Shown: positions 11,986-22,610 of the stretch, one piece after another | Layout: each line of letters opens with the position of its first letter | Position numbering within the stretch: the stretch's first letter is position 1 | Assembly (NCBI GenBank): GCA_018340375.1 | Contig: JAFFJZ010000001.1 | Coordinates: 41,098,001-41,162,000, forward strand | Direction: 5' to 3' | Length of the DNA stretch: 64,000 nucleotides | Source: Gonatopus flavifemur | Taxonomy: Eukaryota; Arthropoda; Insecta; Hymenoptera; Dryinidae | The notes under the pieces: model-generated | Told to the model about the DNA's origin: nothing | Databases searched by the model: none | Seen by the model: the letters and a program-made list of their open reading frames with translations, nothing else | Made by a program: the position numbers and the translations under genes

Positions 11986-12852
11986 CACTGTGAGAAATAA
12001 TCGGAATTTTCCTATACCCAGCAACCGGAAAATTCCGATCATGCGATGGGAAATCAATTTCCGATAAATGTATATGAAGTTTCCCATAAATTTAATTAAA
12101 AATTCCAAAGTTTATCTGATTTTTACTATCATTTTCCAGTAAATCTTCGATGAAATACGGAAACTTCCTGAAGCATGTATGTGCCCAAGTGTGTATTAAC
12201 GGCGGGCCCAATCTAAACCCAGGGTGGGTGCCCATGCTGCCCAACGAAGGGCCAAGCTGAGCAGACAAATGGGGCCAACCTTGAGATGATAACATCGTTC
12301 CGAGCTTGGCTGTATTGCTTTGCCCGAGGATTGGTAACATCATGGACCCAGCATGAACCCAGACTAGGCAATCAATACCGCCCCTTCCTTTTTTTTTTAA
12401 ATTGGAAAATTGCTTTGAATTCCACCCCAGCGGGCATGACTTTCAGTCCCAGTTTGACTCAGTCTTGGGCCTAGTGTTGAGCCCCATCGTGCCTATATGG
12501 GCCCCAGACTGGACCAAAGGGGGACCAAAATTCATACACGCTGAGGAAGGTACACATATGCTCGGGATATGAATCCACCCCTATCTTGGCCTAACACTGG
12601 TCCAAATCGGGGCCAAGTTGAAATGTGCCCGCATTAAGATTCATTATTCCCATTTTCTACCAACCATAGTCGTATGGGAAAACACAACAGGGCCAAGATT
12701 GAGCCAACATGCGCCTCATCGTTATCCCCCAATACTGGGTTAAAGAGGACGGACCCAGCCTGGGGCCCATTGTCATTATAGGCAATACACGCTTGGGTGT
12801 TAATTACTTCCAAACATTTATGTGAAGTTTCCCATAGGAATTTTTCACAGTG
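11986..12852. mobile_element. TA-flanked MITE, CACTGTGAGAAAT tips (family B), host of a nested element
   Basis: Left CACTGTGAGAAAT with TA at 11984-11985, right AATTTTTCACAGTG with TA at 12853-12854. The arms repeat gaagtttcccata on each side of a nested 616-bp element (12183-12798). Without the insertion it is about 250 bp. Non-coding. Confidence 0.82.
12183..12798 (-). mobile_element. CCC-tipped MITE, family A copy 2 (nested)
   Basis: Tips CCCAAGTGTGTATT and AATACACGCTTGGG. Reverse-complemented, its right 160 bp match the left part of 15803-16367 closely (by eye about nine bases in ten), including gggccccaggctgggtcc and tttaacccagtattgggg. The hairpin core gatgataacatcgtt lies at 12285-12299. 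Repeated gggccaa/ttggccc words fill the interior. No coding capacity. It interrupts the element at 11986-12852 and is therefore younger than it. Confidence 0.85.
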
Positions 12853-14491
12853 TATCTATCAAGGTTAGGGCTGTTGCTAAGGCTAAAGCATTGCGTCAAA
12901 TTACCGATTCAATCCTAAAAAAAAGTCAAACATAAGTATATATACACGGATATCATAATTAGTATCCATTGAATTAATGTGTTACATTGTTCAAACAATA
13001 AAATCATTGAACGTTTGGTTATAATTGAGGTATACCGATCATTTCAAGAATTTGTCATATAATTGTAGTGAATGTGAATGTCAATAACACATAATGGGAG
13101 CTCATGTTGGTAACTATGTGGGCCAAGAGAGAATAACGAACTTTGTTATAATGGATGCAATTGGATTTCCAACACGATACGACCCTCATGCTTGAAACAT
13201 ACGATGTGATATGCGATACATGACACATTAAATTACAACCTGCAGCTATAAATATACGAATATTCTACAGTAACTGGTGTTTAACCACTGACATTTTGGA
13301 TATTATGTAAAGAAGGAAGAAGCCTCCTTCGATGTGGATTTTTCAATGACCGATTCGAGAATGTCAACGTGGGAAATAATTTTCATCGTTCTTTAATTTT
13401 TAATATTTTTAACTCACGTGAAGATCTACTCCTGAAAAAGGGCTTTGTTCAATGGAAATTCGAAACATGTCAATTTGAGTACCTACTGTTCCACACAAAC
13501 TTGGGGAAAATATGATAAAAGAGAGAGGCAATTGCTAATTTCCACCATTTTCGATTGATTCACAATAATATTTACATAAAACTGTTGTCTGTATAATTTC
13601 GTTTTGCGAAATAATTGCATTGATGAAGATTCGAAATTTTCTCTTCATTGTTTTAATCGATCAATGTGTCATATGAAAATATGAAACAAATTTATTTCGT
13701 GAATACCATTGATTCTTTTCAATGGATTTTTGGTCTCCAAGTATGAAATGAAAATTCAAAACGATTTATATCGAATGCTTTATCAATCGATCCTTATTGT
13801 GTTGATATATTCACTGCATTTCTAACAGTGTGAGGTTGACGTTTGACAGCTCGAAGCAATGTGTCCAATCTGAAGTCGAACTTCCACTTCCAAGATCGGC
13901 TCCAATTTTGTTTCCCTATTAATGGAAATTCATTTACGTATGATATAAACTGGACTTTCCAATGAAGCAAATATGCATATTTTATTCCATGAAAAAATCT
14001 GTCGTAGATGAAATTCACATTGATCATAAAATAAAAAACTAAAGCCGATCATTACGTGCACTGAGAAAAAATTATCTCAAATTTATTCCAATGAAATAAG
14101 GTTTGTTAAACGTTAACAAATTTTATTTCACTCAATAATGGTTTTTTCATAACTAATAAGCCTTTTTTGTCACAAACGAACTCTTCTCTCGTTGTGGGAG
14201 GTTCGACTTGAATTCGCTTTGATACATGCAGTATCAGAATTCTTCCAAGATAAAAAAAATCTTCAATTTTCTCATCAAGATTAACTATGAAATCCATCGG
14301 AAGCGTTAATGGAATAGAATATCAAGTATCATATCGAAAAAAACTTCATGGTATAAAATCTGATTTTTCTTCGAAGATTCCGACTGTAATCACTCTCTAT
14401 TTCTGATGATTTTCATCATCAGCAGTGATGAAAGTTTGCAGAGAGTAGCTTCCTTACTATCGCGATGATAGTGAAAATGATTAGGAATATT
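12853..14491. other. Unannotated AT-rich stretch
   Basis: No gene recognised. A single CACTGAGAAAAAATT tip-like sequence occurs at about 14060, with no clear partner. A small hairpin lies at 14403-14423 (ctgatga against tcatcag). Confidence 0.45.
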
Positions 14492-15171
14492 TTAAGGGGG
14501 TATTCTGGTTTGGACACCCGGATTTTTCATGTTTTTTCGGACGCCATAAAAATAATCCTATAAATATTTTTACTATACATTCCTTCACTAGTTATTCATT
14601 GACATTTCAAGTCTATAAAACATTAGGAATATTAGGAAAAGAATCAAAATAAGAACTGCAGACCGGCAAAGTGGGGGCTCATAACAAATTGTCGTGACCT
14701 GGTGTGCAGGATTCCAGTCCACCTAGTGATCTGAAGAACATTTTGTTTGTAAATTCCTGAAGAAGGATGTAGCTATCGCACTACGAAGAATGTTTTTGGA
14801 AGAAAATTCTGTCTCATAGAATGGCGGCCGTTTAAAAAAAAAAATCATGTTTTTTCCCTAATTTGTTTTGCCTTTTGGGATTTAAAGGGAGAAAAAAAGA
14901 AGGGATTTCTCAAAAAATTCCTGGTAGTACGAAACTGCAATGTATGAAGGAGCTCTGTGCCAAATTTCAAGTAAATCGGTCGAGTAAAACTTGAGATATC
15001 ATGCACACCGTTTCGAAAAAACGCGTTTGTAGATTCGAGCACAATTTCAAACAATCTACAAGTAAAGAGTGAAATTTGCCTTGATTCTGCATATAAATTC
15101 ATTTCAAGATGCAGTCAAAACCAGCCCTGTTTCAGCTGAAACTAAGCGCTGAAAACAAATGCTGACACAAC

Positions 15172-15300
15172 TAGGGTTGCCACCTCGAAAGCAGGACGCG
15201 ACGTTCATTGGTCAAGTCACATGAAAACTCAAATATAATTGGCTATTCGAGAAGAATAAACCAATGAATATCGCGTCCTGCTTTCGAGGTGGCAACCCTA
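15172..15300. mobile_element. hAT-like MITE with 8-bp target duplication
   Basis: Perfect inverted ends of 30 bp: left TAGGGTTGCCACCTCGAAAG, right CTTTCGAGGTGGCAACCCTA. It is flanked on each side by the same 8 bp, GACACAAC (15164-15171 and 15301-15308). Length 129 bp, non-coding. An 8-bp duplication is usual for the hAT superfamily and is also seen for P elements; the near CAGGG-like tip favours hAT. The perfect ends suggest recent insertion. Confidence 0.88.
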
Positions 15301-15354
15301 GACACAACCCATATAGAAATTTATAATTGGCGCTAGCATGGTGCAACATAGATA

Positions 15355-15599
15355 CACTGAAAACAAAGTTTGTTCCAGCCAAACAAAATTTTGGTTGAAA
15401 TGAACGCAAAGAAACTTTTTGGTTGGCTGAAATAAAATTTATTTGGGGTGAACAAAATTTGGTTCACAATAATTAAGGCTTTCATACAGACGAATGAATT
15501 TTGTTTATCCTAAATAAATTTTATTTCAGCCAACCAGAAAGTTTCTTCGCGTTCATTTCAACCAAAATTTTGTTTCGCCAAAACAAACGTTCTTTCAGG
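15355..15599. mobile_element. Long-armed foldback MITE, CACTGAAAAC tips (family S)
   Basis: Arms of about 85-90 bp are inverted: gccaaacaaaattttggttg and tggctgaaataaaatttatt on the left, with their complements on the right. Left flank TA at 15353-15354; the right tip has drifted to CAGGG. Non-coding, able to form a long hairpin. Confidence 0.82.
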
Positions 15600-15802
15600 G
15601 CAAAGTATGGCCGAGGCTCGGCAACCAAGCATGGCGCAAACCTGGAATGATAACGTCATTCTATGATTTACCCACCTGTTCTTCCAATGAAGTCCTATCA
15701 TCGATGAAACAATGGCAATAAAATATACCATCATTGGCAAACAATTGGAAATTTTGTTTGTCAATCCTGCGCTAATGATCAAAGTAAAAAATATTTAACC
15801 CA

Positions 15803-16367
15803 CCCAAGCGTGTATTGCTTATAATGACAATGGGCCCCAGGCTGGGTCCATCCTCTTTAACCCAGTATTGGGGAATGACGATGGGGCCCATGTTGGCTCA
15901 ATCTTGGCCCTATTGTGCTTTCCCATACAATTATAGTGGAAAAAAATGGAGATAATGAATCTTAGTGCGGGCACATTTGAACTTGGCCCCAATTTAGACC
16001 AGCGTTAGGCCAAGATTGAGGTGAATTTATATCCCGAGCATGTGTGTACAATCCTCAGCGTGTAAGAATTTTTGTCCCACTCTGGCCCAGTCCTGGGCCC
16101 ATATTGGCAGGATGGGGCCCATGCTGGCCCGGGGTGGGCCCCATGGTCTATACATGCTAGGGATTTTCCAATTTCAAAACAAAAAGGAAGGGGCAATATT
16201 GATTGCCTAGTCTGGGTTCATGCTGGGCCCGTGGTGTTACCAATTCTCGGGCAAAGCAATACGGCCAAGCTGGGAACGATGTTATCATCCCAGGGTTGGC
16301 CCCACGTTGGGTAGCATGGGTACCCACCCTGGGCATAGATGGGGCCCGCCGTCAATACACACTTGGG
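15803..16367 (+). mobile_element. CCC-tipped MITE, family A copy 3 (fullest copy)
   Basis: Tips CCCAAGCGTGTATTG and AATACACACTTGGG. Length 565 bp. The interior is made of gggcccat, ttggccc and tgggcc words. The hairpin AACGATGTTATCATCCCAG is at 16275-16293, inside ctggga...tcccag. It serves as the reference for copies 1 and 2. The several 80-93-codon frames are frames through the repeat, and the same peptide-like strings recur in the other copies. Confidence 0.85.
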
Positions 16368-16507
16368 CAGAAATATATAAAAAGTATGCGCATTTCGCAA
16401 TTTCACAACACATGTTTGAGGTCTTATTGTTTTCCCCTCATTTGTTTGTGAACAACTCGGCGTCTTTTGTCGGTAAATTTTGCCATGAGAAGTAGACACA
16501 ATGTATG

Positions 16508-16556
16508 TTAGCTCAGCGGTGGGAGCCCTCTAGTGTGACTCATAGTAAAGAGCGAT
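16508..16556 (+). other. tRNA-like A-box fragment
   Basis: The string gttagctcagcggtgggagc looks like the D-arm/box A of a tRNA (stem GCTC against GAGC). It is followed by a segment that could form a poor anticodon arm. No box B (GGTTCGANTCC) follows. It is probably a tRNA-derived fragment, such as a SINE relic, rather than a working tRNA. It lies inside element D2. Confidence 0.3.
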
Positions 16557-16639
16557 TGACCATTCTTTCAAAGACTTACTTCAGCCTTATATATTCTTCG
16601 TATACGCGTTTTACCACTCGCGAGAAACATTTGATTAGT

Positions 16640-16989
16640 AGCGTAGCAAAAATATTATATAAGTTGCCAATATTGACCCATGCCATTACCAATGATCGGC
16701 GCTACATTGAAAGCTCATTTATACCGAAACTAGGCCAAATTTTGGGGCAATATTGAACCACATTCCAAATGATCCTAGCGTTGAATGGAATCTATTGTTC
16801 AGTCAATGTTGGGCCAAGGATGAGCCAAGCAAGAGCCAAGCTTCCGTCGAACACCGACATCGGTGCAACATTGTATTTATTGTTAATCAACATTGAAGAT
16901 TTATATATTGCCAAGCCTTGTCGGTCAACATTGCGCCAAGGTATATTTTATTGTCAGCATTGGCGAAGCCCAAAAATTTTGTTATGGGA
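16640..16989. repeat. Degenerate CCC-tipped word-repeat segment (U7)
   Basis: Repeated ttgggcc, gccaag and aacattg words, with possible tips CCCATGCC (about 16677) and TTTTGTTATGGG (ending about 16989). It shares the style of the segments near 29433 and 49196, but the ends are poorly matched. Confidence 0.4.
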
Positions 16990-17503
16990 ATGGGTTAGAC
17001 TGAATAGCAGTAAATTTTTCAAGTAAGATGCAGCGACATTCAGTCGGATTCCTTAGAGTGTAACTGTTATAATGGTACATTATACTGACAAAACCCTCCT
17101 GAAAACATGTTCTTAAGAGTCTAAACTATGAAAATATGCAACAAGAAAAACATAGGTTTTTCCAAATTCTAGACCAGAATACCCCCTTGATTTACCTAAT
17201 TCACGAAAAATAGAACTTGGTATAACAATAGTGGAAAGTAGAAATGCCCGAATGGAGTTTATCCATAAACTGAGTAGACCATCATTATTATTATTATCGT
17301 TATTCATTCTTGTTGAATCAATTGTAGTTTTGTTCCCTCGAAAATCCTTAGAAGCTGGGCGAAACGTTGGGAAGTCTGAGGAATAAATCGCCACTTCGCT
17401 TGCCCGTAAAAGGGATTGTCTCCTCAAGTTGTATAATAAAGTTCTTCTGAATGTTCTTGTCAAATGATCGATTATGCTATGACGGTCATTCGATTCGAAG
17501 GAA

Positions 17504-17810
17504 CATGGAGAAAAATGCCGCTCAAAAATATACTACTTTTTCTTATTTTGCCTGCTAAAGCAGAAACAGGAAGGTTTGTAAAATGAATTTTCACATAAAA
17601 ATACGATAGATCACGAATATTATTGTAGAAAAAGTAATAGGCAGGATTGGAATTTTAAACGTTGAACGTTAAATTTTATAAAGCGTACAGTAAAATTCAG
17701 TTATTCATCCGTAATCTCACGTATTTTGATGTTAAAATCCATTTTACAAACCTTCCGATTTCTGCTTTGGCAAGCAAAATAAGAAAAAGTGGTATATTTT
17801 TTTCTCCGTG
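17504..17810. mobile_element. Foldback MITE, CATGGAGAAAAA/TTTCTCCGTG tips, AA duplication
   Basis: Long arms: atatactactttttcttatt and gaaggtttgtaaaatg on the left, with inverted counterparts at 17741-17800. Flanks are AA at 17502-17503 and 17811-17812. Length 307 bp. Non-coding. Confidence 0.8.
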
Positions 17811-18435
17811 AATGACATCCTTCGAATGAAGAGTTGAATTCAATCCATTCCACATCACCGCTTTTTATTTTATGCTTGAGATACATGAGGTAGTTCCTTA
17901 GATCGTGTTTTTCGTGAACTGTCAATTCAACGGAATTCCATGGATGCTGTTGATATTCTTCATCAACTGAGAATAATTACACTCTTCTTCGGATAAAGAT
18001 AATCCCACCACTGCAAACATTCCATTATTTCAAGTGTGAATCGAATCAATGCAATTGATGAACTCAATCGATGTTACAGTAAAGGAGAGATGAATTATGG
18101 AGTGACTGTAATATTCCATTTCAACTGATATTCTATCCGTGTTATTGGCAATAATGTCGAGTCACTGCTATAGGTATCCATGTATATGTACACTAGCATA
18201 CATACGCATATACGTAAGCGAATACAGTAATATCATTTTGTGCATAAACCCTTACGATTCTGAGCACGTGCATATCTATCATGCACCCTCTGCGCTTCTA
18301 AAATTGACACATAAGGATATATTATTATCCCTTCTACTCTCAGTGGAAACCAATGTAACTATCTCTCTTCCACAAATGAACTATTTGACAGTTCCATGTA
18401 CACATGTATACATGCGGAATATTATACATATACAT

Positions 18436-18485
<50 letters not shown>

Positions 18486-19507
18486 ACATATATATAAACT
18501 CATCTATGTGCCTATATTCGTATCTCGATCATTCCTCCGTTTTCGATTACAGTGCCCGTCGAACATCCGACGTATATAGAGCGATCATATCGATGTGATG
18601 CGGATACGAGTTCATGTTCAAACCTGATATTAAATGCCTTACACAATGGGTATCCTGTACTTACGATTCATTCTCGATTAATGAAATTCGTATATTGATC
18701 CGCGAGTACAAAGTCTATCTACAGAAATACAAAGCATCAGGTTACAATCTATCGTTTTTCTTCTTTGTACATGATCGAAATCTCATTTGAAAGAATTCAT
18801 CACGTTTTAACGGAACGAATGGGATATACCTTGAAATTATTGCGATGTTCTTTAGATATGCGTTCTACACGATTCCCTTTAATTCACCTCAATCTTTCTT
18901 GGGTTGAAATAATTATATAACTGAATGGATGAAGAACTTCTTTGAAAAATATACAATATTTTTCCTGCGATGGAATACTTTCTCGTGAGCGTGATTTATG
19001 GATTGATAGGATCGCCAGTGAAAAAAGTTCTGAATGCGAGTAGTTTATGAGGGACCTTGGTAATGCTTCAAGAATCAACCTGAGAGAATTTCCATCAGAT
19101 ATCTTGTGATATGAGTGTGTTTATATGTACACGCGCAACTTTCGTTGCGTAAATAATGTATGCTTGCTCACGTTAAAAACTCTAGTAGCGTCGTTGATGT
19201 GAATCGCTGCTCTATAAGATTTCCTTAGGTGTGTTGACGTCTAGCAGCCAGTCTAGTAAACTGTGGGTGGATTGTAGGTCATGAAAGGAAAAGTATACGA
19301 TAAATGTGAGTGTAGTGAATTTTTTTTATATTTTATGCAGATTTTTGGGTTCTGATTGAGGAGGGTTATGAGAAAAAACTGATCCTCTCACTACCCAAAC
19401 TTCGATGTTAAGGTAATCATTGATTATATTCAAAACTGTCGCTGCAGGCATTATGTGGAGGAAGAATCGAGATGTCGTAAAAAAGGAGGCGCGATACATA
19501 AAACTAA
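17811..19507. other. Unannotated stretch containing a CA microsatellite
   Basis: No gene or paired termini recognised. A 146-codon frame crossing the CA run encodes a Thr-His repeat and is a by-product of the microsatellite. Confidence 0.45.
18437..18482. repeat. (CA)23 microsatellite
   Basis: An uninterrupted run of CA dinucleotides of about 46 bp, flanked by tatac/atatat sequence. Likely length-variable. Confidence 0.97.
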
Positions 19508-20837
19508 CCCGTGCGGAAATTCAGAGTCTCGCAACAGTCTCGCAAATAGTCTCGCCTTGTCCTTCAAGTGTCCCGCTTATGAAACAATCCAATATTTTAG
19601 CGAGATCTTGCTAATAATCTCGCCTAGAGTCTCGCATAGTTTTGCTACAATTCTTAGAAAAAAATAGTACAAACGTAATTACATCACTTCTAATTACAAC
19701 CCTTCTTTCTAAACGTATGAAATATTTTATTTTCTCATTGAATTTTTATTGATGCATGCATTGATTTTTTATCTTTGACTAATCGATTGTGCAGTTTTCC
19801 GCTATAGAAAAAACATTTCCTTCAAAATGCATTTGCATTTTCAAATATTACGATAATTTCTTGAGAAGGTGATAGGATCGGTGATGCAATAATTTATTGA
19901 GGATTTGGAATTACCATCATCACTTAACATCGGTGATTCGTATTATTGGTTAAAAAGAGACTGGATTGTTTTTGGCGACAACTTTGTTAACGAAAGCTAT
20001 AACTTGATGAATTGTGAGCAATCATTCAGAAAAATCTCATTCTTCAATAATTCTTCAAGTTTTTTTGAAAATAATCATCTCAGATATGTTTTAGAAATGT
20101 CATGATCACTCGAAGTTGACTCGCCTTATTCCGTGATAAATTAATGGGAAGAGATCAAATGATATTATTCTACCGACGATCATAGCCTATTCGTATTTTA
20201 TTGTATTCTAGTTAATTCATGAAATTACTTTTTTTTATTATTCTGTTCTCTCATTTGATAGAGCATGAACCTAAATTATTCAGCGATGTATGAAAATTTC
20301 TATGGTTGAATTCATCAGATGTATAATAAAGTTTTAATATATGCTGTCAACACAATTCCAGTAACAACATTTTTTGCATCGTACAGAAGATTTATCGGTT
20401 GGTGAAAAGTAATAATTTTAGGATAATTATTTTATCTATAAACCATTTCCAATCAAGTCAAGTTCATATAAATTTTAAAGGTCTACTATATTCATACAAT
20501 ATCATAGGTGAGCGACAAGAAAGTTGGATCTTGGATCATGAAGATCTAAGTTCGATTCACAATGAAAAATATATATCTTTTTTTTCCATTCAAGAATGTA
20601 ATTCCTTGATTTTTGGTGAAAATCTTGAAATTTTGCAATAATTTTGCGAGATGATTAGCGAGACTGTCAGCAATACCTACTATCGACGAGATCTCATTCA
20701 TATCTCGGATTGTTTTATAACCGAGACCATTGGCAATATCATTCCCAAGACTATCCAGGATTCTTTGCGAGACTATTCACAAGACTGTTTGCGGGACTAT
20801 GCGAGATCGTGTGCGAGATATTGAATTTCCGCGCGGG
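19508..20837 (+). mobile_element. 1.3-kb CCC-tipped element, family C copy 1
   Basis: Left end CCCGTGCGGAAATTCAG and right end TTGAATTTCCGCGCGGG. Both subterminal regions carry several agtctcgc/gcgagact words (19525-19630 and 20645-20815). An inverted copy lies at 62018-63311. A short 66-codon frame (19908-20105) has a counterpart in the other copy, but that copy's frame is degraded and no motif is recognised. A tRNA-like module followed by a T run lies at 20507-20590. The element is non-autonomous or of unknown type. No target duplication could be fixed. Confidence 0.82.
20507..20590 (+). other. tRNA-like (pol III A/B-box-like) module in element C1
   Basis: Contains ttggatcttggatcatgaag and then the box-B-like agttcgattc, followed by a T-rich tract (tcttttttttcc) that could end pol III transcription. 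The same arrangement occurs in C2 (minus strand, 62262-62336) and near 40683-40745. The cloverleaf is degenerate, with a poor T stem, so this is a tRNA-derived sequence and not a functional tRNA. Confidence 0.45.
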
Positions 20838-21580
20838 AAAGGATAAATACAAATTCAATATGTGTGTTGTATTTCAGATGAGAAAAGTGTCACTGTTATT
20901 CAATTTTTACACGGGGAGAATAATGTGTTAAAAATCGCTGTAGAAATATAATAACAACGGACTCTGCAATCCATGAAGATGAAGATAAACGCGAAGATGC
21001 CGTTAATAATGCTAAGATTGATGTTCATTTCACAATCTGTATTGTACAATAATCGATGATCATACGATTTCATTTCATGTACCAATCTGTTCCTTCGGTG
21101 CTATTTTTCATAGTAATTTTAAATACAATATTACCCCCGAGTTGTGTAACAATCAGATATTAGTCTAGAAAATATGTATTCTGTAATGTCGAATGGACGT
21201 GTGGTATTAAAGTGCGATATTATGCTTCTCATATTGTATTTCACTGCGGAGCACTGTAACAACCATCCAAGTCTTTGGAACGAGGAAAATAAATTTGAAG
21301 AAAGAATTTCAAGAATTAACAAGCCTCCCTTCTAACGAGAAAGCAAAAGGAGATAATAAATTCTTTTATTCTGCAGAAATTATAGAACAAGGAAAAATAC
21401 TTGGAGATGAAAAGATATGAGAACGAACTTGAATATGAATTCTATTTCATGAAAGTGAAAACGGCATTCATTGGGGATTCAATGATTATGAGCATAAACT
21501 GAGACAAATCCACTGAATCAAAAATCAATATTGATTTTTGTTCAAATCAAATCTGTAAATCTGCAACAACGGTGCCATTA
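20838..21580. other. Unannotated gap
   Basis: No feature recognised between element C1 and the nested cluster starting at 21581. AT-rich, with only short frames. Confidence 0.45.
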
Positions 21581-21615
21581 GGGTGAGCCAAAGAAACTAA
21601 CCTATTGAATTCATG

Positions 21616-22212
21616 CACAGAGAGAAAATCACTGTAATTATAGGGATAGCATTGAATTGCTGTGAAATATACCGAAAATCCTGTTCAATCAACAAAAGTC
21701 TCCGAAAAATTAAGTTTGCTGCACGGAGAGAAAAAATTTGCTGACGCAGCAAATCGAGGTATTATATATAGAATAGCAGAATTTTTTGCTGACCTAGCTA
21801 AAAATTTGCTATAACAGCAATCGTGTTAGCTACGACAGCAATTTTTTAGCTGTGGCAGCAAAAAATGTTTGCTCCGCCATCAAATTTTCAGTATTATATA
21901 CAGAATATCAAACCAATTTTGCTGGGATAGCAAACATTTTTTGCTGCCACAGCTAAAAATTCGCTGTCGCAGCTAACAAGATTGCTGGAACAGCAAATAG
22001 TTTGCTGTCACAGCAAAAAATTTGCCGCTCTGGCAAAAGGAACCCAGCAAAAGTAGATTTCGCTGCTACAGCGAATTCCTTTTTCTCCGTGTGCAGTGGT
22101 CACATAAATTGTGATCAATCTGATAGGTATTGCGGTTTAAATTACAGCAATTTAATGTTATTCCTATATTTATCGGACATAAGGTAAATTTTACAGCAAA
22201 TGTTTCTCTATT
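21616..22212. mobile_element. MITE family F copy 1, middle layer of the nest
   Basis: Tips CACAGAGAGAAAATCACTG and TTTACAGCAAATGTTTCTC. Aligns in reverse with 51882-52109 (attatagggatagcattgaa, attacagcaatttaatg). It sits after ...attcatg within element E, with TG on the left and CG on the right as the likely decayed duplication. It is interrupted by 21722-22091. Confidence 0.8.
21722..22091. mobile_element. MITE family G with AGCAAA palindrome array, innermost layer
   Basis: Tips CACGGAGAGAAAAAATTTGC and CCTTTTTCTCCGTG. Comparison with the uninterrupted copy at 51882-52109 gives the empty site ...ttgctgca.tggtcac, so the duplicated target is TG. The interior is an array of degenerate palindromes of the form tttgctg-N-cagcaaa (for example 21800-22040). 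No coding capacity. It is the youngest of the three layers. Confidence 0.85.
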
Positions 22213-22610
22213 CGGGTTAGAAATGGATCTATATGCCAAGAAAAAAAATAAAAGATTTTTTAGTTCAATTTGAAAAGGTGTTGGTTTGGTTTGTTTTTTT
22301 TTTCACTTCCATGGCCCGTAAATATACAAATTTTTAACTTTGAATAATCGATTCTAGGATGATTTTTTTAGAGAATTTAATGCCCTACAAGAACTTGCCA
22401 AGGAAACATTTTCATTCCAACCGGTTCAAAAGTTATGGTATTTTGAATGCAAAAAAAATGTTCACGTGTTATTTAAATGGGAAATTTAAACTGCCTAGCG
22501 ACATCTTTTGAAATTGGGCTAAAAATTCTGCCAAACGGGGGAATTTTTCTCTCGGTACATGGGTCCATTTTAACCCATGAATTTGATAGGTTAGTTTTTT
22601 TGGCTCACCC

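Larger units (their letters stand above)
14492..17190. mobile_element. TTAA-type element, family D2, carrying several insertions
   Basis: Left TTAAGGGGGTATTCTGGT at 14492 and right ACCAGAATACCCCCTTGA ending at 17190 are inverted; the right TTAA has become TTGA. Imperfect inverted homology continues inward (catgtttttt on the left, aaaacatag on the right). Inside lie 15172-15300, 15355-15599, 15803-16367 and probably 16640-16989, so the original element was probably about 1.2-1.7 kb. The patch near 14955-15035 (gtaaatcggtcgag, gagatatcatgc, cgaaaaaacgcg) resembles one in the element at 25020-25746. No transposase recognised. Confidence 0.75.
21581..22610. mobile_element. GGGTGAGCC-tipped TA element (family E), outermost of a triple nest
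   Basis: Left GGGTGAGCCAAAGAAACTAA and right TTAGTTTTTTTGGCTCACCC, each next to TA (21579-21580 and 22611-22612). The arms extend about 37 bp (cctattgaattcatg on the left; catgaatttgatagg on the right). Removing the inner elements leaves about 430 bp. Non-coding. It is the oldest layer of the nest. Confidence 0.85.

Noticed and set aside
18139..18579. 146-codon frame with Thr-His repeats
   Set aside because: The repeat part is just the CA microsatellite and the rest has no recognisable motif.
19908..20105. 66-codon frame inside element C1 as a possible element-encoded protein
   Set aside because: The matching region of copy C2 contains frame-breaking differences, and no transposase or other motif is visible.
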